37,527 nt of DNA. It comes from Gammaproteobacteria bacterium (GTDB lineage: Bacteria; Pseudomonadota; Gammaproteobacteria; Steroidobacterales; Rariloculaceae). The first letter of the stretch is position 1, and each line of letters starts with the position of its first letter. The stretch is from positions 1-37,527 of the forward strand of contig JAJEFE010000015.1 of assembly GCA_022820625.1 (NCBI GenBank). The letters run 5' to 3'. The notes under the pieces were generated by a model. That model saw nothing but the letters and a program-made list of their open reading frames with translations, made no database searches and was not told the DNA's origin. The position numbers were made by a program, and so were the translations under genes. This document shows positions 24,188 to 33,804 of this stretch, one piece after another.

Positions 24188-25219
24188 TCAGCGCTCCCAG
24201 ATTTCGCATTCGTAGGGCAGCACTGCAAGCCCAGGCACCCACATCCAGTGCGCCGTGCGCACCGACGGCCCCGTAAGGTTGACCGGATCCAAGGCGGTCA
24301 ATTCATAGTCCAGGCGGCTGCCGTCTGCAGTGAGCGTAAACCTCTCGACCAATCGCACATCGGGACTCTGCGGCGTGCCCGCCTCGTCTGACAGGGGCCA
24401 GTCGACCCGTGTGGTCGTCACCACCAGGGTCTCGCCCTCCCAGGCGCCGACCGAATATCCCAGCGAGCTCGCCGGCTGGGTCGAGGCATCCGCCGCCGGC
24501 TCCATGTGTATCGTGCGAAAGATGTCGTGCTCGTGGCTCCTCAGGGTAAGCTCGGAACCGCCGTCGGTGAATTCCAGCACTGAGGGATGGAACATGGCCC
24601 GCGGCATACCGTCCTGCACGCAGTCGAGGACCGGCTCGTCCGTCAGCAGGTCGAACGCCTCGCGAGCCGCCAGCGCCGACTCCGTAAGCATCTCCTCCGC
24701 GTTGTCCGGCATGCCGCCGCCGCCGAACTCGCCGACGCCCCACGCCCAGACCCGGAAGATGCCGTTGGCATCCCGTATCGCTTCCTCTCGCCTTGCCTCG
24801 TCAATGACAGTCCTTTCGACCTCCAGACGTTGTTCGGAAAACCGCAGCGGGCGGGGTCGTGAACTACCCGTAAACTCCTGGCCGTTGGGCAGCAACATGT
24901 TCGTCAGGGCCATCTCGTTGGCGTGGCGCCGGGAGACGTAACCCGCGACCCGCACACGATCGCCGACGTTGACGATGTCGGCGGTCCAGCCGAGCCGCGC
25001 GAGCCAGGTCACCGGACCCGACTCCACCTCCCAGATCTCACCCGTCGCATCCCGGAGCCTGATCCGCACGTGCGGATTGCGCCAGAAGACTTCCGTTACC
25101 GGACCCTCCAACTCGACGATGTTGTCCATGTCGAAGAGGACGTTATTGGGAGGGCCGTGATGGGCGAGCGCCGCGATTGACAGGGCCGATACGGCCAACA
25201 GTACGGAAATTCGTGTCAT
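24188..25219 (-). CDS. Exported fusion of DUF6152-like domain and partner domain
   Basis: This 343-residue protein starts at 25219 with a signal peptide (about 1-20) and the mature HH start. Residues about 20-110 form a DUF6152-like domain (VTEVFWRNPHVRIRLRDAT, VGDRVRVAGYVSRR). The C-terminal half (about 220-343) has FRTIHMEP, VGAWEGETLVVTT, LVERFTLTADGSRLDYEL and LPYECEIWER. That half matches the separate protein at 8551-9375, whose neighbour at 8131-8517 is a DUF6152-like protein. So the two-gene arrangement there is a single gene here. It is divergent from the PQQ dehydrogenase gene across 131 bases. Function is unknown; the link to quinoprotein or steroid/aromatic clusters is only contextual. 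Confidence 0.78.
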   Translation of the reverse strand: MTRISVLLAVSALSIAALAHHGPPNNVLFDMDNIVELEGPVTEVFWRNPHVRIRLRDATGEIWEVESGPVTWLARLGWTADIVNVGDRVRVAGYVSRRHANEMALTNMLLPNGQEFTGSSRPRPLRFSEQRLEVERTVIDEARREEAIRDANGIFRVWAWGVGEFGGGGMPDNAEEMLTESALAAREAFDLLTDEPVLDCVQDGMPRAMFHPSVLEFTDGGSELTLRSHEHDIFRTIHMEPAADASTQPASSLGYSVGAWEGETLVVTTTRVDWPLSDEAGTPQSPDVRLVERFTLTADGSRLDYELTALDPVNLTGPSVRTAHWMWVPGLAVLPYECEIWER

Positions 25220-25350
25220 TGTCACCACCGGTCTGCGATTTACTGCACTTTATCAGTCCGCCTGTTGCGCATCCATTCGCCCATGGCGGTTGCAATTGGG
25301 TATGCTCCGCTATATCGGAAAATCCATCAGACACAATCAGGGAGCGTATC

Positions 25351-27210
25351 GTGCTGAAGCGAAGCAATTCTTCGTCCACCCTTTCCCGATTCAACGGATT
25401 CGTGGCAACCGCCCTGGCCAGCCTTTTCCTGGGGCTGGGTTCGGCGTGCAGCCAGGAAGCCTCGCCCGGAGGCGATTTCACCGGAGAACGACTGGCTGCC
25501 TGGCCGACCGCCAGCTGGCCCACCAACGGCGGCAACCTCTTCAATCAACGCTATTCGCCGCTCACCGGGATCAACCGCGACAATGTCGGGCAGCTCAGGG
25601 GCGTCTGGCGCACCCGGCTCGGCGGTTCCGGAGTCGCCGAGAAATACTCGGGCGAAGCCCAACCGATTGTCCACGACGGCGTGGCCTACATCGTCACCGG
25701 CGCTGACGACGTCTTTGCCATCAGCGTCGAAACCGGCGATATCCTCTGGATCTACGAAGCCAACCTGGATCAGTCCATCGACGTCATCTGCTGCGGCTGG
25801 ACGAGCCGCGGCGTCGGCCTGAGCGAGGACAAGGTATTCGTCGGCCAACTGGATGCGCACATGGTCGCCCTGGATCGCCAGACCGGCGAGGTCGTGTGGG
25901 ATACCCAAACCGAGTACTGGGAGGACGGCTACTCCCTCACCAGCGCGCCCCTCTATTACGACGGCCTCGTGATCACAGGATTCGCGGGCGCCGAGCGCGG
26001 CATCCGGGGACGGGTCAAGGCCTACGATGCCGATGACGGATCCCTGGTATGGACTTTCTACACTGTACCCGGCCCGGGCGAGTTCGGCAGCGAAACCTGG
26101 CCGCAGCCCGGCGACCCGTACGCCGACGTGTACCTGTACGGAGGCGGTTCGGTTTGGCAGACACCGGCAGTCGACCCGGAGCTGGGCCTGGTGTATTTCT
26201 CAACGGGCAATCCCGGCCCCGACTTTGCGGGCTACGTTCGCGCCGGAGACAACCTGTTCACCACGTCCATGCTGGCGCTGGATGTCTACACCGGCGAATA
26301 CCGCTGGCACTTCCAGCAGGTGCACCACGATATCTGGGACTACGATGCCGCCAATCCGGTGGTTCTGTTCGACATCGAAATCGACGGCGAGCCCCGGCAG
26401 GCCATCGCCGAAGCCAGCAAGACCGGCTGGGTCTACATTCTCGACCGCGTCACCGGCGAACCGCTTCTCGGGATCGAGGAGCGGCCTGTGCCGCAGGAAG
26501 AGCGGCACCTGACGTCACCCACGCAGCCGTACCCGGTGGGCGACTCGTTCATTCATCAATTCATCGACATCGCCCCGCTTGGCTACCCGCCGCTGGTCAA
26601 TCAGGCACGAATCTTCACGCCTTTCTGGATGGAGGGCACGATAGCGATGCCGGGCCCCTTCGGCGGCGCCAACTGGCCGCCGAGCGCCTACGATCCCCAA
26701 AGCGGCACCCTCTACGTCTGTGCAAATGAACGCCCGGGCTTGTTCAGAGGCGGCGAGATGGAGAACGACCTGCCGGAGATGCCCGGGGACTCCTATATCG
26801 GCGGGTTCTTCGGCCACGTTGATTTCCCGAACAACGGCATTCTCGCGGCCATGGACATGCACACGAACACCATCGTCTGGCGGCAGCGCTGGGAGCAGTT
26901 CTGCTACAGCGGAGTGCTGGCGACGGGCGGCGGACTGCTGTTCACCGGCCAGAGCGATGGCCGGATAATGGCCTTGAATTCAAGCGACGGTTCGGTCCTG
27001 TGGGAGTTCCAGACAGGCGCCGGACTGAATGCACCGGTGAGCACGTTCGAGCACAACGGCGAGCAACACATCATCGCCTACTCCGCGGGCAACCTCTTTG
27101 CGAGCTCGCCTCGGGGCGACAGCGTCTGGCTGTTCTCGCTCGGCGGAACCATGGACGAAGCCCGGGCGGAAGACTTCGAGCCAAACGTCGCCGAGGCGGT
27201 GCACCAGTAA
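25351..27210 (+). CDS. PQQ-dependent quinoprotein alcohol/aldehyde dehydrogenase
   Basis: This 619-residue eight-bladed propeller enzyme oxidises an alcohol or aldehyde in the periplasm using pyrroloquinoline quinone. The GTG start at 25351 has AGGGAG upstream; a signal ending near GSAC at residue 33 could be a weak lipobox or an ordinary cleavage site. The vicinal disulfide pair is C147-C148 (VICCGWTSRG), the metal/PQQ glutamate E215 (AGAERGIRG), and the catalytic aspartate D330 within HHDIWDYDAAN. The DYD arrangement adds D332, the extra aspartate that in XoxF and PedH coordinates a lanthanide. There is no fused cytochrome c domain. The natural substrate and electron acceptor are unknown. 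Confidence 0.9.
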   Translation: MLKRSNSSSTLSRFNGFVATALASLFLGLGSACSQEASPGGDFTGERLAAWPTASWPTNGGNLFNQRYSPLTGINRDNVGQLRGVWRTRLGGSGVAEKYSGEAQPIVHDGVAYIVTGADDVFAISVETGDILWIYEANLDQSIDVICCGWTSRGVGLSEDKVFVGQLDAHMVALDRQTGEVVWDTQTEYWEDGYSLTSAPLYYDGLVITGFAGAERGIRGRVKAYDADDGSLVWTFYTVPGPGEFGSETWPQPGDPYADVYLYGGGSVWQTPAVDPELGLVYFSTGNPGPDFAGYVRAGDNLFTTSMLALDVYTGEYRWHFQQVHHDIWDYDAANPVVLFDIEIDGEPRQAIAEASKTGWVYILDRVTGEPLLGIEERPVPQEERHLTSPTQPYPVGDSFIHQFIDIAPLGYPPLVNQARIFTPFWMEGTIAMPGPFGGANWPPSAYDPQSGTLYVCANERPGLFRGGEMENDLPEMPGDSYIGGFFGHVDFPNNGILAAMDMHTNTIVWRQRWEQFCYSGVLATGGGLLFTGQSDGRIMALNSSDGSVLWEFQTGAGLNAPVSTFEHNGEQHIIAYSAGNLFASSPRGDSVWLFSLGGTMDEARAEDFEPNVAEAVHQ

Positions 27211-27239
27211 GACCACGGAGGCCGAAGCACGAGTAACGC

Positions 27240-27255
27240 TGACCGGTAGCGGTCA
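27240..27255. terminator. Small hairpin between convergent PQQ dehydrogenase and GT9 genes
   Basis: TGACCG and CGGTCA form a perfect six-base stem with a GTAG loop. It overlaps the stop codon of the minus-strand glycosyltransferase. There is no T-run on either side, so it is a weak terminator candidate. Confidence 0.3.
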
Positions 27256-28377
27256 TTCGCCGATCCCGTTCCCGGGCGCCGTGGCTCCGCTCGGGCGATC
27301 CGCGGCGGGCGATGCGCCCCGTTCATCGAAGGCAGCATCGAGCTTGCGGGCGACATCCGCCACGCCGATCAGGTCCATGGCGCCTGGGTCCCGAACCCGG
27401 CGCCCCCAGCGAATCTCGCCGATGCCCTTGCCGAATGCCCGTTCGACCGCTCGCGGGTAACTGTCGGCGACCAGGTGCTGCGATAGATACGGGCCGCTTC
27501 GGTGGCGGTTGGAAGTCGCGTACAAGCCCACGACGGGGGTCCCCACCGCGGTCGCCATGTGCGCCGGACCCGAGTCGGGGCAGAGCAGCACCGTGGCGCG
27601 CCGAAGCAACGCGAGCAGTTGCTTCAGCGTGGTCTTGCCGATGAGGTTGACAATCCCGCAGCGCGCGTGACGGCCAATCGCACGACCGTAGTCGCTTTCA
27701 AGCCGGGTTTTTCCGCCGCACAGCAACACCCTGGCGCCGTACCGCTGCGACGCGTAGTCGGCGGCGGCCGCATAACGTTCGGCCCGCCAGTTTCGGTAGT
27801 TTCGCAACCGTTGCCCGGTGACGGGGCTTATGACCAACGTCGGCCGGGCGCCGTCGATGTGCCGCCTGGCGAAAGCCCTCGCGTCGCCGGGCAAAGGAAT
27901 ATCCCAACGCGGCTCCCCGGGCTCGATCCCCAGCACCCGGGCAAACTCCAACAGCCCATCCATCACGTGCTGGCGGGGACGGGCGGGAATCCGCCGGTTG
28001 CAGAACATCCATTGCCCGTCCCGCGCCCGGGCCCGGTCCATGCCGACCCGCACGTCCGCGGAAACCAGCAGGCTCACGAGATTGGCCCGCATGGAGGCGT
28101 GCATGTGCAGCAGCACGTCGAACCGCCGCCGGCGAAGGCGCCTGCGAACGTCCCCGTATCCGGCAAGCCCGCGCCGCTTGTCCAGGGTCAGGAACTCCAC
28201 TCCCTCAAGGCCTGCCAGCAACTCGTGCTCGACGTGCCCGACGACCCAGGTGAGTGCGGTCTCCGGCCAGGCGCGCTGGATGGCCCGCACGACCGGCACC
28301 GTGTGGCACGTGTCGCCGATGGCGGACAGTCGAAGGATGCAGATCCGCTTTGGCGGAGAAGAAAATTCCAGAGACAC
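27253..28377 (-). CDS. Glycosyltransferase family 9 (heptosyltransferase-like)
   Basis: This 374-residue protein belongs to GT9, the family of ADP-heptose:LPS heptosyltransferases that build the lipopolysaccharide inner core in the cytoplasm. It begins with ICILRLSAIGDTCHTVPVV, the standard GT9 start, and has the C-terminal donor-binding motif LLCPDSGPAHMATAVGTPVVGLY. The start at GTG 28377 (VSLEFSS) is used because upstream in-frame sequence overlaps the divergent glycosyltransferase gene and is not conserved. No clear ribosome site is seen, so the start is uncertain. The pairing with a divergent GT4 gene suggests a role in surface polysaccharide or LPS core assembly. Confidence 0.87.
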   Translation of the reverse strand: MSLEFSSPPKRICILRLSAIGDTCHTVPVVRAIQRAWPETALTWVVGHVEHELLAGLEGVEFLTLDKRRGLAGYGDVRRRLRRRRFDVLLHMHASMRANLVSLLVSADVRVGMDRARARDGQWMFCNRRIPARPRQHVMDGLLEFARVLGIEPGEPRWDIPLPGDARAFARRHIDGARPTLVISPVTGQRLRNYRNWRAERYAAAADYASQRYGARVLLCGGKTRLESDYGRAIGRHARCGIVNLIGKTTLKQLLALLRRATVLLCPDSGPAHMATAVGTPVVGLYATSNRHRSGPYLSQHLVADSYPRAVERAFGKGIGEIRWGRRVRDPGAMDLIGVADVARKLDAAFDERGASPAADRPSGATAPGNGIGE

Positions 28378-28467
28378 GGGGACCGACGTTGCGAACGGTT
28401 CGAAAATGATACTGCAATGGCGCTCGACAGCGTTGACGGCGCAGACGGCGCTTGCCATTCTCGCGCC

Positions 28468-29550
28468 GTGACCATCCGCGCACTTTGCATCACCGGGGAT
28501 GCGGACAGGCCGACGGCCGCCTCGTTCGTCGGCCTGCGCCGCGCCGGCATCGACCTCTCGGTCGTGCGCACGCACTCGGAAACGGCGAACGAGGCATTGC
28601 ATGCGGCCGGTGTCCCGCTGCTGGATATTCCAGTTGCCACCCGGTTGGCATCAGCGGGCGTTCGACGGCTGCGCGCGGAGTTGCAGCGGGGCCGCTACGA
28701 CATTCTTCACCTGTTCGGCAACCGGGCGCTGGAAAACGGCTTGCGGGCGTCCCGTGGACTGCCTGTACGGATCGTCGTGTATCGGGGCATCGTCGGCAAC
28801 GTCAGCTTCCTGAGCCCGATCTCATGGCGGCGCTACCTCAATCCCAGGATCGATCGCATCGTCTGCGTCGCCGATGCGGTTCGCGACCATTTTCTGAACA
28901 TGCGCCCGGCCCGGTTGCGAATTCCCGCCGAAAGGCTGGTCACCATCCACAAGGGACACAGTCTGGACTGGTACACCGATCCCCCGGCCGACCTGCGTGC
29001 ACTCGGCGTGCCGCCGGGCGCCTTCACCGTCGTCTGCGTGGCCAACTATCGGCCCCGCAAGGGCATCGAGTTGCTGGTCGAAGCCCTGTCGGCCCTGCCG
29101 GAGAAGGTCCACTTGCTGCTGGTCGGCCACATGGACTCCCGCGCGCTGCACCGGTGCATCGCGGCGAGTCCGGCAGCCTCCAGAATCCATCGACCCGGCT
29201 ATCTGACCGAAGCGCCTGCGGTTGCGGGAGCGTGCGATGCGGCCGTGCTGCCATCCATCAAGCGCGAGGGACTGCCCCGATCGGTGATCGAGGCCATGGC
29301 GTACAAGACACCCCCGGTGGTCACCGACAGCGGCGGCAGCCCGGAACTGGTGGTCGACGGGATCAGCGGTCTCGTGGTTCCGGCCCGCGACACGGCCGCC
29401 ATCGCCCGCGCCGTGCGCCTGCTGTACGATGACCCGGAACTGCGCAATCGAATGGGCGCAGCGGCACGGGAACGCATTCGAACGCATTTCAGGATCCAGG
29501 ACACCATCGAACAGACCGAAACGCTCTACCGGAGCCTGGTGAACACATGA
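28468..29550 (+). CDS. Glycosyltransferase family 4
   Basis: This 360-residue protein is a retaining GT-B glycosyltransferase of family 4. Typical features are VCVANYRPRKGIELLVEAL at the start of the donor domain, the GYLTEAPAV segment, and the EGLPRSVIEAMAYKTPPVV motif with the conserved E-x7-E pattern. The start is taken as GTG 28468 (VTIRALCITGDADRP); ATG at 28417 would add 17 residues and neither has a strong ribosome site. It is divergent from the GT9 gene across 90 bases, and the two probably act in the same glycan pathway. Sugar donor and acceptor cannot be told from sequence. Confidence 0.87.
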   Translation: MTIRALCITGDADRPTAASFVGLRRAGIDLSVVRTHSETANEALHAAGVPLLDIPVATRLASAGVRRLRAELQRGRYDILHLFGNRALENGLRASRGLPVRIVVYRGIVGNVSFLSPISWRRYLNPRIDRIVCVADAVRDHFLNMRPARLRIPAERLVTIHKGHSLDWYTDPPADLRALGVPPGAFTVVCVANYRPRKGIELLVEALSALPEKVHLLLVGHMDSRALHRCIAASPAASRIHRPGYLTEAPAVAGACDAAVLPSIKREGLPRSVIEAMAYKTPPVVTDSGGSPELVVDGISGLVVPARDTAAIARAVRLLYDDPELRNRMGAAARERIRTHFRIQDTIEQTETLYRSLVNT

Positions 29551-29630
29551 ATTCCCTGTAACCGGCACGCGGGGACAATCCCACGGAGTTTCTGGCAGAA
29601 TCTACCGACACAAGCCCGGAGGGCACTGGA

Positions 29631-30278
29631 ATGCACAGATCAGCCTGGCCGCTCGCATTGTTGCTGCCGCTCGCCGCAGCCCCCGCGGGAGCGCAGAACT
29701 GGTTACAGTACACCAGCGAGCAGGACCGCTTCCGAATCTATACCCCGGGGGAATTCCAGGTCGAGGAGATCAGTTTCGACTCCGAATACCGTGCGACCTT
29801 CCCGGCGCGGGTCTACAGCTACGAGGAAGACGCCGGCAACCGCTTCTCGGTTACGGTGGTGGACTACACTGATTCCCTCAGGATTCATACCGAGCGCGCC
29901 AGAACGGAAGCCGACTACCTGCTCTACTGGGAAGTGGATATCCGCGCCTCGGTGGCCTACGCCGCGGCCAACATTCGCAGCCGGGGCGGCGAAATCGTGT
30001 ACGACGCCTACCACTACATCGACCGGGTGGAGGGACACCAGCTACACATGGTGAATCCGGACGAGACCCGCACCTACGCGGCCATCTACCTGCACGACAG
30101 CCACCTGTACATCGTCGAAGCCACGGTCGCGCCGGGCACGCCGCCGCCCGGCCAGTTCCAGCAGAGCCTGGAATTCATCGACGAGAACGGCGGCCGGATT
30201 CGGTATCAGAATTTCGCCGAGGCGATCAAGGTGCGGGGCGCGCCGTCCGGCAGAAACCTGGATACACAAGCGGACTGA
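29631..30278 (+). CDS. Exported hypothetical protein
   Basis: This 215-residue protein has a clear signal peptide (residues 1-22, cleavage after PAGA). The mature chain is tyrosine- and acid-rich with QNWLQYTSEQDRFRIYTPGE at its start, which resembles the N-terminal pattern of proteins predicted to adopt a small alpha/beta fold binding hydrophobic or periplasmic ligands. I do not recognise a specific family. GGAGGG at about 29616-29621 provides the ribosome site. It lies 56 bases before a DUF6152-like gene on the same strand and is probably cotranscribed with it. Confidence 0.7.
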   Translation: MHRSAWPLALLLPLAAAPAGAQNWLQYTSEQDRFRIYTPGEFQVEEISFDSEYRATFPARVYSYEEDAGNRFSVTVVDYTDSLRIHTERARTEADYLLYWEVDIRASVAYAAANIRSRGGEIVYDAYHYIDRVEGHQLHMVNPDETRTYAAIYLHDSHLYIVEATVAPGTPPPGQFQQSLEFIDENGGRIRYQNFAEAIKVRGAPSGRNLDTQAD

Positions 30279-30334
30279 GGCGGTTGGTTACCGCACGGGG
30301 CAAGAAAAGCGCAACGATACTTCGGGAGATCGAA

Positions 30335-30730
30335 ATGTATTTTAAATCATTCAGGCCAACTCACCTGTTTCACCCGCTGGCTGTCACGGCTGCAGTGGCC
30401 TGCATGACCGCGCCGGCCCTGGCCCACCATTCCCACGGCAACTACGAGATGACCGAGTACACCCACCTGACTGGAACGGTCACCCAGTTGCACTGGATCA
30501 ACCCCCACACCTGGATCTACCTCGAAGTGACCGGCGATGACGGCGAGTCAGCCGTCTGGGCACTGGAATCGGCAGGGGCCGGAGGCCTGGTCCGAAGCGG
30601 CGTGGAGCCCGACGAAGTCAAGGTCGGCGACACCGTCTCGGTGCGGTGCCACCAGCTTCGCGACGGTTCCAACGGTTGCCTCCTCGGCTTCCTCACCAAC
30701 GCGGCCGGCGTCGAAAAGGAGTGGGACTAG
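30335..30730 (+). CDS. DUF6152-like exported protein
   Basis: This 131-residue protein begins at ATG 30335 with GGGAG eight bases upstream, followed by a signal peptide (cleavage near ALA) and a mature HHSHGNYEM start. The family run is LTGTVTQLHWINPHTWIYL, then VWALESAGAGG and VKVGDTVSVRCHQL. This is the third DUF6152-like gene of the window, after 8131-8517 and the N-terminal half of 24188-25219. Two cysteines (about residues 106 and 116) are unlike the other copies. Its function is unknown. It is convergent with the MmgE/PrpD gene that ends at 30747. Confidence 0.8.
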   Translation: MYFKSFRPTHLFHPLAVTAAVACMTAPALAHHSHGNYEMTEYTHLTGTVTQLHWINPHTWIYLEVTGDDGESAVWALESAGAGGLVRSGVEPDEVKVGDTVSVRCHQLRDGSNGCLLGFLTNAAGVEKEWD

Positions 30731-30746
30731 CCGTTTTGGCTCGAGA

Positions 30747-32183
30747 TCATTTCGCCAATAGCGCAGTCAGGTCGCATACCGATTCCAGCGACTCCAGGTC
30801 GCGCACAATCTCCACGACCTGCACTGCCCGGTCTTCGTCCCAACCCGCGAACGCCGCGCAGCCGGCGAACTTCTCCGCCACCTCGTCGTAACTCATGGGA
30901 TTGGCGGGACTCCCCTTGCCAAAGTCGGCCCGCCCCGAAATGGTTCGACCGTCCCGCAAACGGATGTCGATGATCGTGGTCATCTTGTCGTAGCCCGCCG
31001 CTTCGGCTTCAGGGTGAACGCCAAACTCGACCCGGCGGATCATTTCCTGCACCTCCGGGCTGTTGACCACCTCATCGGTGAATTCGGCCAGCCCCCCGCG
31101 CCGCCTCAGCAACAGGATCGCCATGCAGAACTCCATGGAGAACTTGGCCTGCAATTCATCGGTCGGCCGGTGGTGAATCAGCGCGTTGGGCATGTTGTGA
31201 TTGGTGCCCACGTTCACCTGCTCCACATCATCCGCGTGGATGTCGTGTTCCAGGATCAACTCCATCATCCGGGTCATGCCCGGGTGCGTCAGCGATCCCG
31301 AAGGATGGGGTTTGATAGAGATGCCCGGGTCCGCAAAGGTCCAGGGATCGCCCAGGCAGCCTGACAGCGCTTCCAGGGCAAAACCGCCGCCGTGAGCCTG
31401 GAAGAAGCCCCGCGGCGATTCGAGAATGCCCTCGGCCGCCGTCCACCCTGCCCCGGCAAGATCCGCCGCGATGATCCCGGCTTCCGCCGCCCGGCCGGCA
31501 TGGAAGGGCTTGGTCATGGTGCCGAAATTCTCCCTGAGCCCGCCGGCCTGGCTGGCCGCGATCGCCAACGCGCGACGGGTCCGGGGCACGTCGAGACCGT
31601 ACAGTCTCGACGCCGCCGAAGCGGAGGCGAAGACGCCGCAGGTGGCGGTGGAATGAAAGCCGTGCTGGTAGTGGCGCGGCGACATGGCCTCGGAGATCTT
31701 GCTCTCGACCTCGACGCCCAGGTTGTAGGCCAGCGCCATTTCGCGTCCACTGCAGTTCAACTGCTCGGCGACGGCGAGCGCGGCAGGCAGACACGGCGCC
31801 GTGGGATGGGTCAGCAACCCATAGACGCGATCCTTCTGCACCGCCAACTGGGTATCGTCGAAATCGTCCGCATGCACCGCGACGCCGTTGGCGAACGCCG
31901 CAAAGCGCGGCTGCACCTTCAGGCCGGTGCCCACCACCGTGGTATCCCCGCCGAGACCCTGAGCTTTAAGGTACCGCTCAACGATGGCGCCGCTCTCGGC
32001 CACGGAGCCCGAAAGAGCGAGGCCCAGACCATCCAGAATGGACTTTTTAGCAAGCTCGGCGACCTCATCGGGGATCGATGCGTAATCCGTCTCGACGGCG
32101 AACTCGGCCACCTCGCGGGTCAGTCCCGCGCCGCGGTCCGAGAAGATATCGGGCGTGAAGTGCTTGATGTCGGTACCGGGCAT
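30747..32183 (-). CDS. MmgE/PrpD family protein (2-methylcitrate dehydratase-like)
   Basis: This 478-residue protein belongs to the MmgE/PrpD family, which includes 2-methylcitrate dehydratase, cis-aconitate decarboxylase and iminodisuccinate epimerase. Features are AKKSILDGLGLALSGS, NGVAVHADDFDD, LTHPTAPCLPAALA, the KPFHAGRAAEAGI segment and KPHPSGSLTHPGM. The start at 32183 has GGAGA at a suitable distance; upstream in-frame sequence lies in the transporter gene region. It is the last gene of the tctCBA operon (101 bases after tctA), so its substrate is probably the acid imported by that system. Which acid cannot be told from sequence. Confidence 0.87.
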   Translation of the reverse strand: MPGTDIKHFTPDIFSDRGAGLTREVAEFAVETDYASIPDEVAELAKKSILDGLGLALSGSVAESGAIVERYLKAQGLGGDTTVVGTGLKVQPRFAAFANGVAVHADDFDDTQLAVQKDRVYGLLTHPTAPCLPAALAVAEQLNCSGREMALAYNLGVEVESKISEAMSPRHYQHGFHSTATCGVFASASAASRLYGLDVPRTRRALAIAASQAGGLRENFGTMTKPFHAGRAAEAGIIAADLAGAGWTAAEGILESPRGFFQAHGGGFALEALSGCLGDPWTFADPGISIKPHPSGSLTHPGMTRMMELILEHDIHADDVEQVNVGTNHNMPNALIHHRPTDELQAKFSMEFCMAILLLRRRGGLAEFTDEVVNSPEVQEMIRRVEFGVHPEAEAAGYDKMTTIIDIRLRDGRTISGRADFGKGSPANPMSYDEVAEKFAGCAAFAGWDEDRAVQVVEIVRDLESLESVCDLTALLAK

Positions 32184-32284
32184 GCGGGGTCTCCAGTGTC
32201 GGGAAACGCGACAGCATGCAAGAACTCGCGCCCGGAGTCGAGACACCGCGCCCGGCAGACACCGCGCCCGGTTGTCCCCCCCGG

Positions 32285-33796
32285 CTATCCGCGGCGCGCC
32301 GTACCCGCGGTCCGTGCCAGCAGGCCGCCCAGGAATTTCCGCAGCGGCCGCCCGCCGACGCTGACCGCCGCCAGCACCAGCAGCCCCGCCGCGATGGGCT
32401 GGCGCAGGAATCCGGACCACTGTTGATCGAAGATGATCAACGACTGCGCCAGCGAAGTCTCGATCAGCCCGCCGAGGACGATGCCCATGATGATCGGCGC
32501 GGGCCCGAAACCGTTGCGCTTCAGAATATATCCGACAAGTCCCGACACGATCATGATCCACACGTCCACCATGGACTGGTTCAGGCCGTACGCGCCGACC
32601 AGGCAGAGCGCGAACACCGTGGGCCAGAGAAACGTTCGCGGCACCAGGCTGATGCGCGAGAAGACCTTCGCGCCGAACAGGCCGATGAAAAGGAACAGGA
32701 TGTTGGCCAGCAGCATGGCGAGGAAGATCCCGTAGAGCAAGGTCGGCTGTTCCTCGAAAAGGTAGGGACCCGGCCTCAGCCCCTGCACCTGAAGTCCGCC
32801 GAGAATGACCGCCGCCGTGGCGCTGCCCGGTATGCCCAGCGCAAGCGTGGGCACCATGGCGCCGCCCGTGGCTGCATTGTTGGCGGCCTCGGGCCCGGCG
32901 ACGCCCTCGATGCTGCCCTTGCCGAACTCCTCCGGCGCCTTCGACCACCGCTTTGCCTCGTTGTAGCCGATCATCGCCGCCATGGTGCTGCCCTCGGCGG
33001 GCAGCACACCCACGAAGACGCCGATGCCGCTGGAACGCAGGATGGTGCTCCGCACCCGGCGAAAGTCCTCGCGGGACGGCAGGCGCAAGGCCGACATCGC
33101 GGCAATGACGCTTTCCCTGCCCAGGTGGCGGGCCTGGTTCAGCAGTTCCGTGACCGCGAAAAGCCCGATGAGCACGGGGATGAACTGCACCCCTTCAAGG
33201 AGTTGCGGGACGCCGAATGTGAACCGCTCCACCCCGGTGGTCAGGTCGATCCCCACAGTCGCGATGAGCAAACCGAGGCAACCGCCGATCAGGTTCTTGA
33301 GCGGCGACTCCGCGCCGATGGATGCCAGCATCGACAGGGCGAACACGCCCAGCGCGAAGTATTCCGGCGGACCGAAGCTGTAGGCGATGCGCGCCAGCAG
33401 CGGCGCCGCCAGCAACAGGGTCAGCACGCTGATGATGCCGCCGCTCACGGAGGATACGGCCGCGATGCCCAGCGCGCGGCCCGCTTCGCCCTTGAGAGCC
33501 ATGGGGTAGCCGTCGAATGCAGTGGCCACCGCGGGCGGGGCTCCGGGGGCATTGATCAGCACTGCGGTAATGGATCCACCAAAGGTGCCGGCGCAATACA
33601 GCGCCGACAACAGCGCGATCGCGGGTACCGGGTCCAAGTACAGCGAGAACGGCAGCAACAGCGCCACGCCCATGGATGACGAAAGGCCGGGCAGCGCGCC
33701 GATGATCACGCCGGCGACGGTGCCGGCCACGATCAGGCCGAGAACCGCGGGGTCCGTGAGCAGGGAGAACGCGATGCTCAGGCCGGACGGTTCCAT
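32285..33796 (-). CDS. tctA: Tripartite tricarboxylate transporter large membrane subunit TctA
   Basis: This 503-residue inner-membrane protein is the TctA subunit of the tripartite tricarboxylate transporter family, which imports carboxylates by ion coupling. It has about twelve helices and the family motifs [34 protein letters not shown] (repeat 1), and [19 protein letters not shown] and [19 protein letters not shown] (repeat 2). The start at 33796 gives the usual length. It follows tctB by eight bases. Its substrate is defined by the TctC protein encoded upstream. Confidence 0.92.
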   Translation of the reverse strand: MEPSGLSIAFSLLTDPAVLGLIVAGTVAGVIIGALPGLSSSMGVALLLPFSLYLDPVPAIALLSALYCAGTFGGSITAVLINAPGAPPAVATAFDGYPMALKGEAGRALGIAAVSSVSGGIISVLTLLLAAPLLARIAYSFGPPEYFALGVFALSMLASIGAESPLKNLIGGCLGLLIATVGIDLTTGVERFTFGVPQLLEGVQFIPVLIGLFAVTELLNQARHLGRESVIAAMSALRLPSREDFRRVRSTILRSSGIGVFVGVLPAEGSTMAAMIGYNEAKRWSKAPEEFGKGSIEGVAGPEAANNAATGGAMVPTLALGIPGSATAAVILGGLQVQGLRPGPYLFEEQPTLLYGIFLAMLLANILFLFIGLFGAKVFSRISLVPRTFLWPTVFALCLVGAYGLNQSMVDVWIMIVSGLVGYILKRNGFGPAPIIMGIVLGGLIETSLAQSLIIFDQQWSGFLRQPIAAGLLVLAAVSVGGRPLRKFLGGLLARTAGTARRG

Positions 33797-33804
33797 GATC
33801 CGGG

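Noticed and set aside
27502..28467. N-terminal extension of the GT4 protein
   Set aside because: The frame is open, but it is the antisense of the GT9 gene; the GT4 fold begins at about 28468.
32184..32948. N-terminal extension of the MmgE/PrpD protein
   Set aside because: It runs out of frame through tctA and its residues resemble a shadow; the start at 32183 has a ribosome site.
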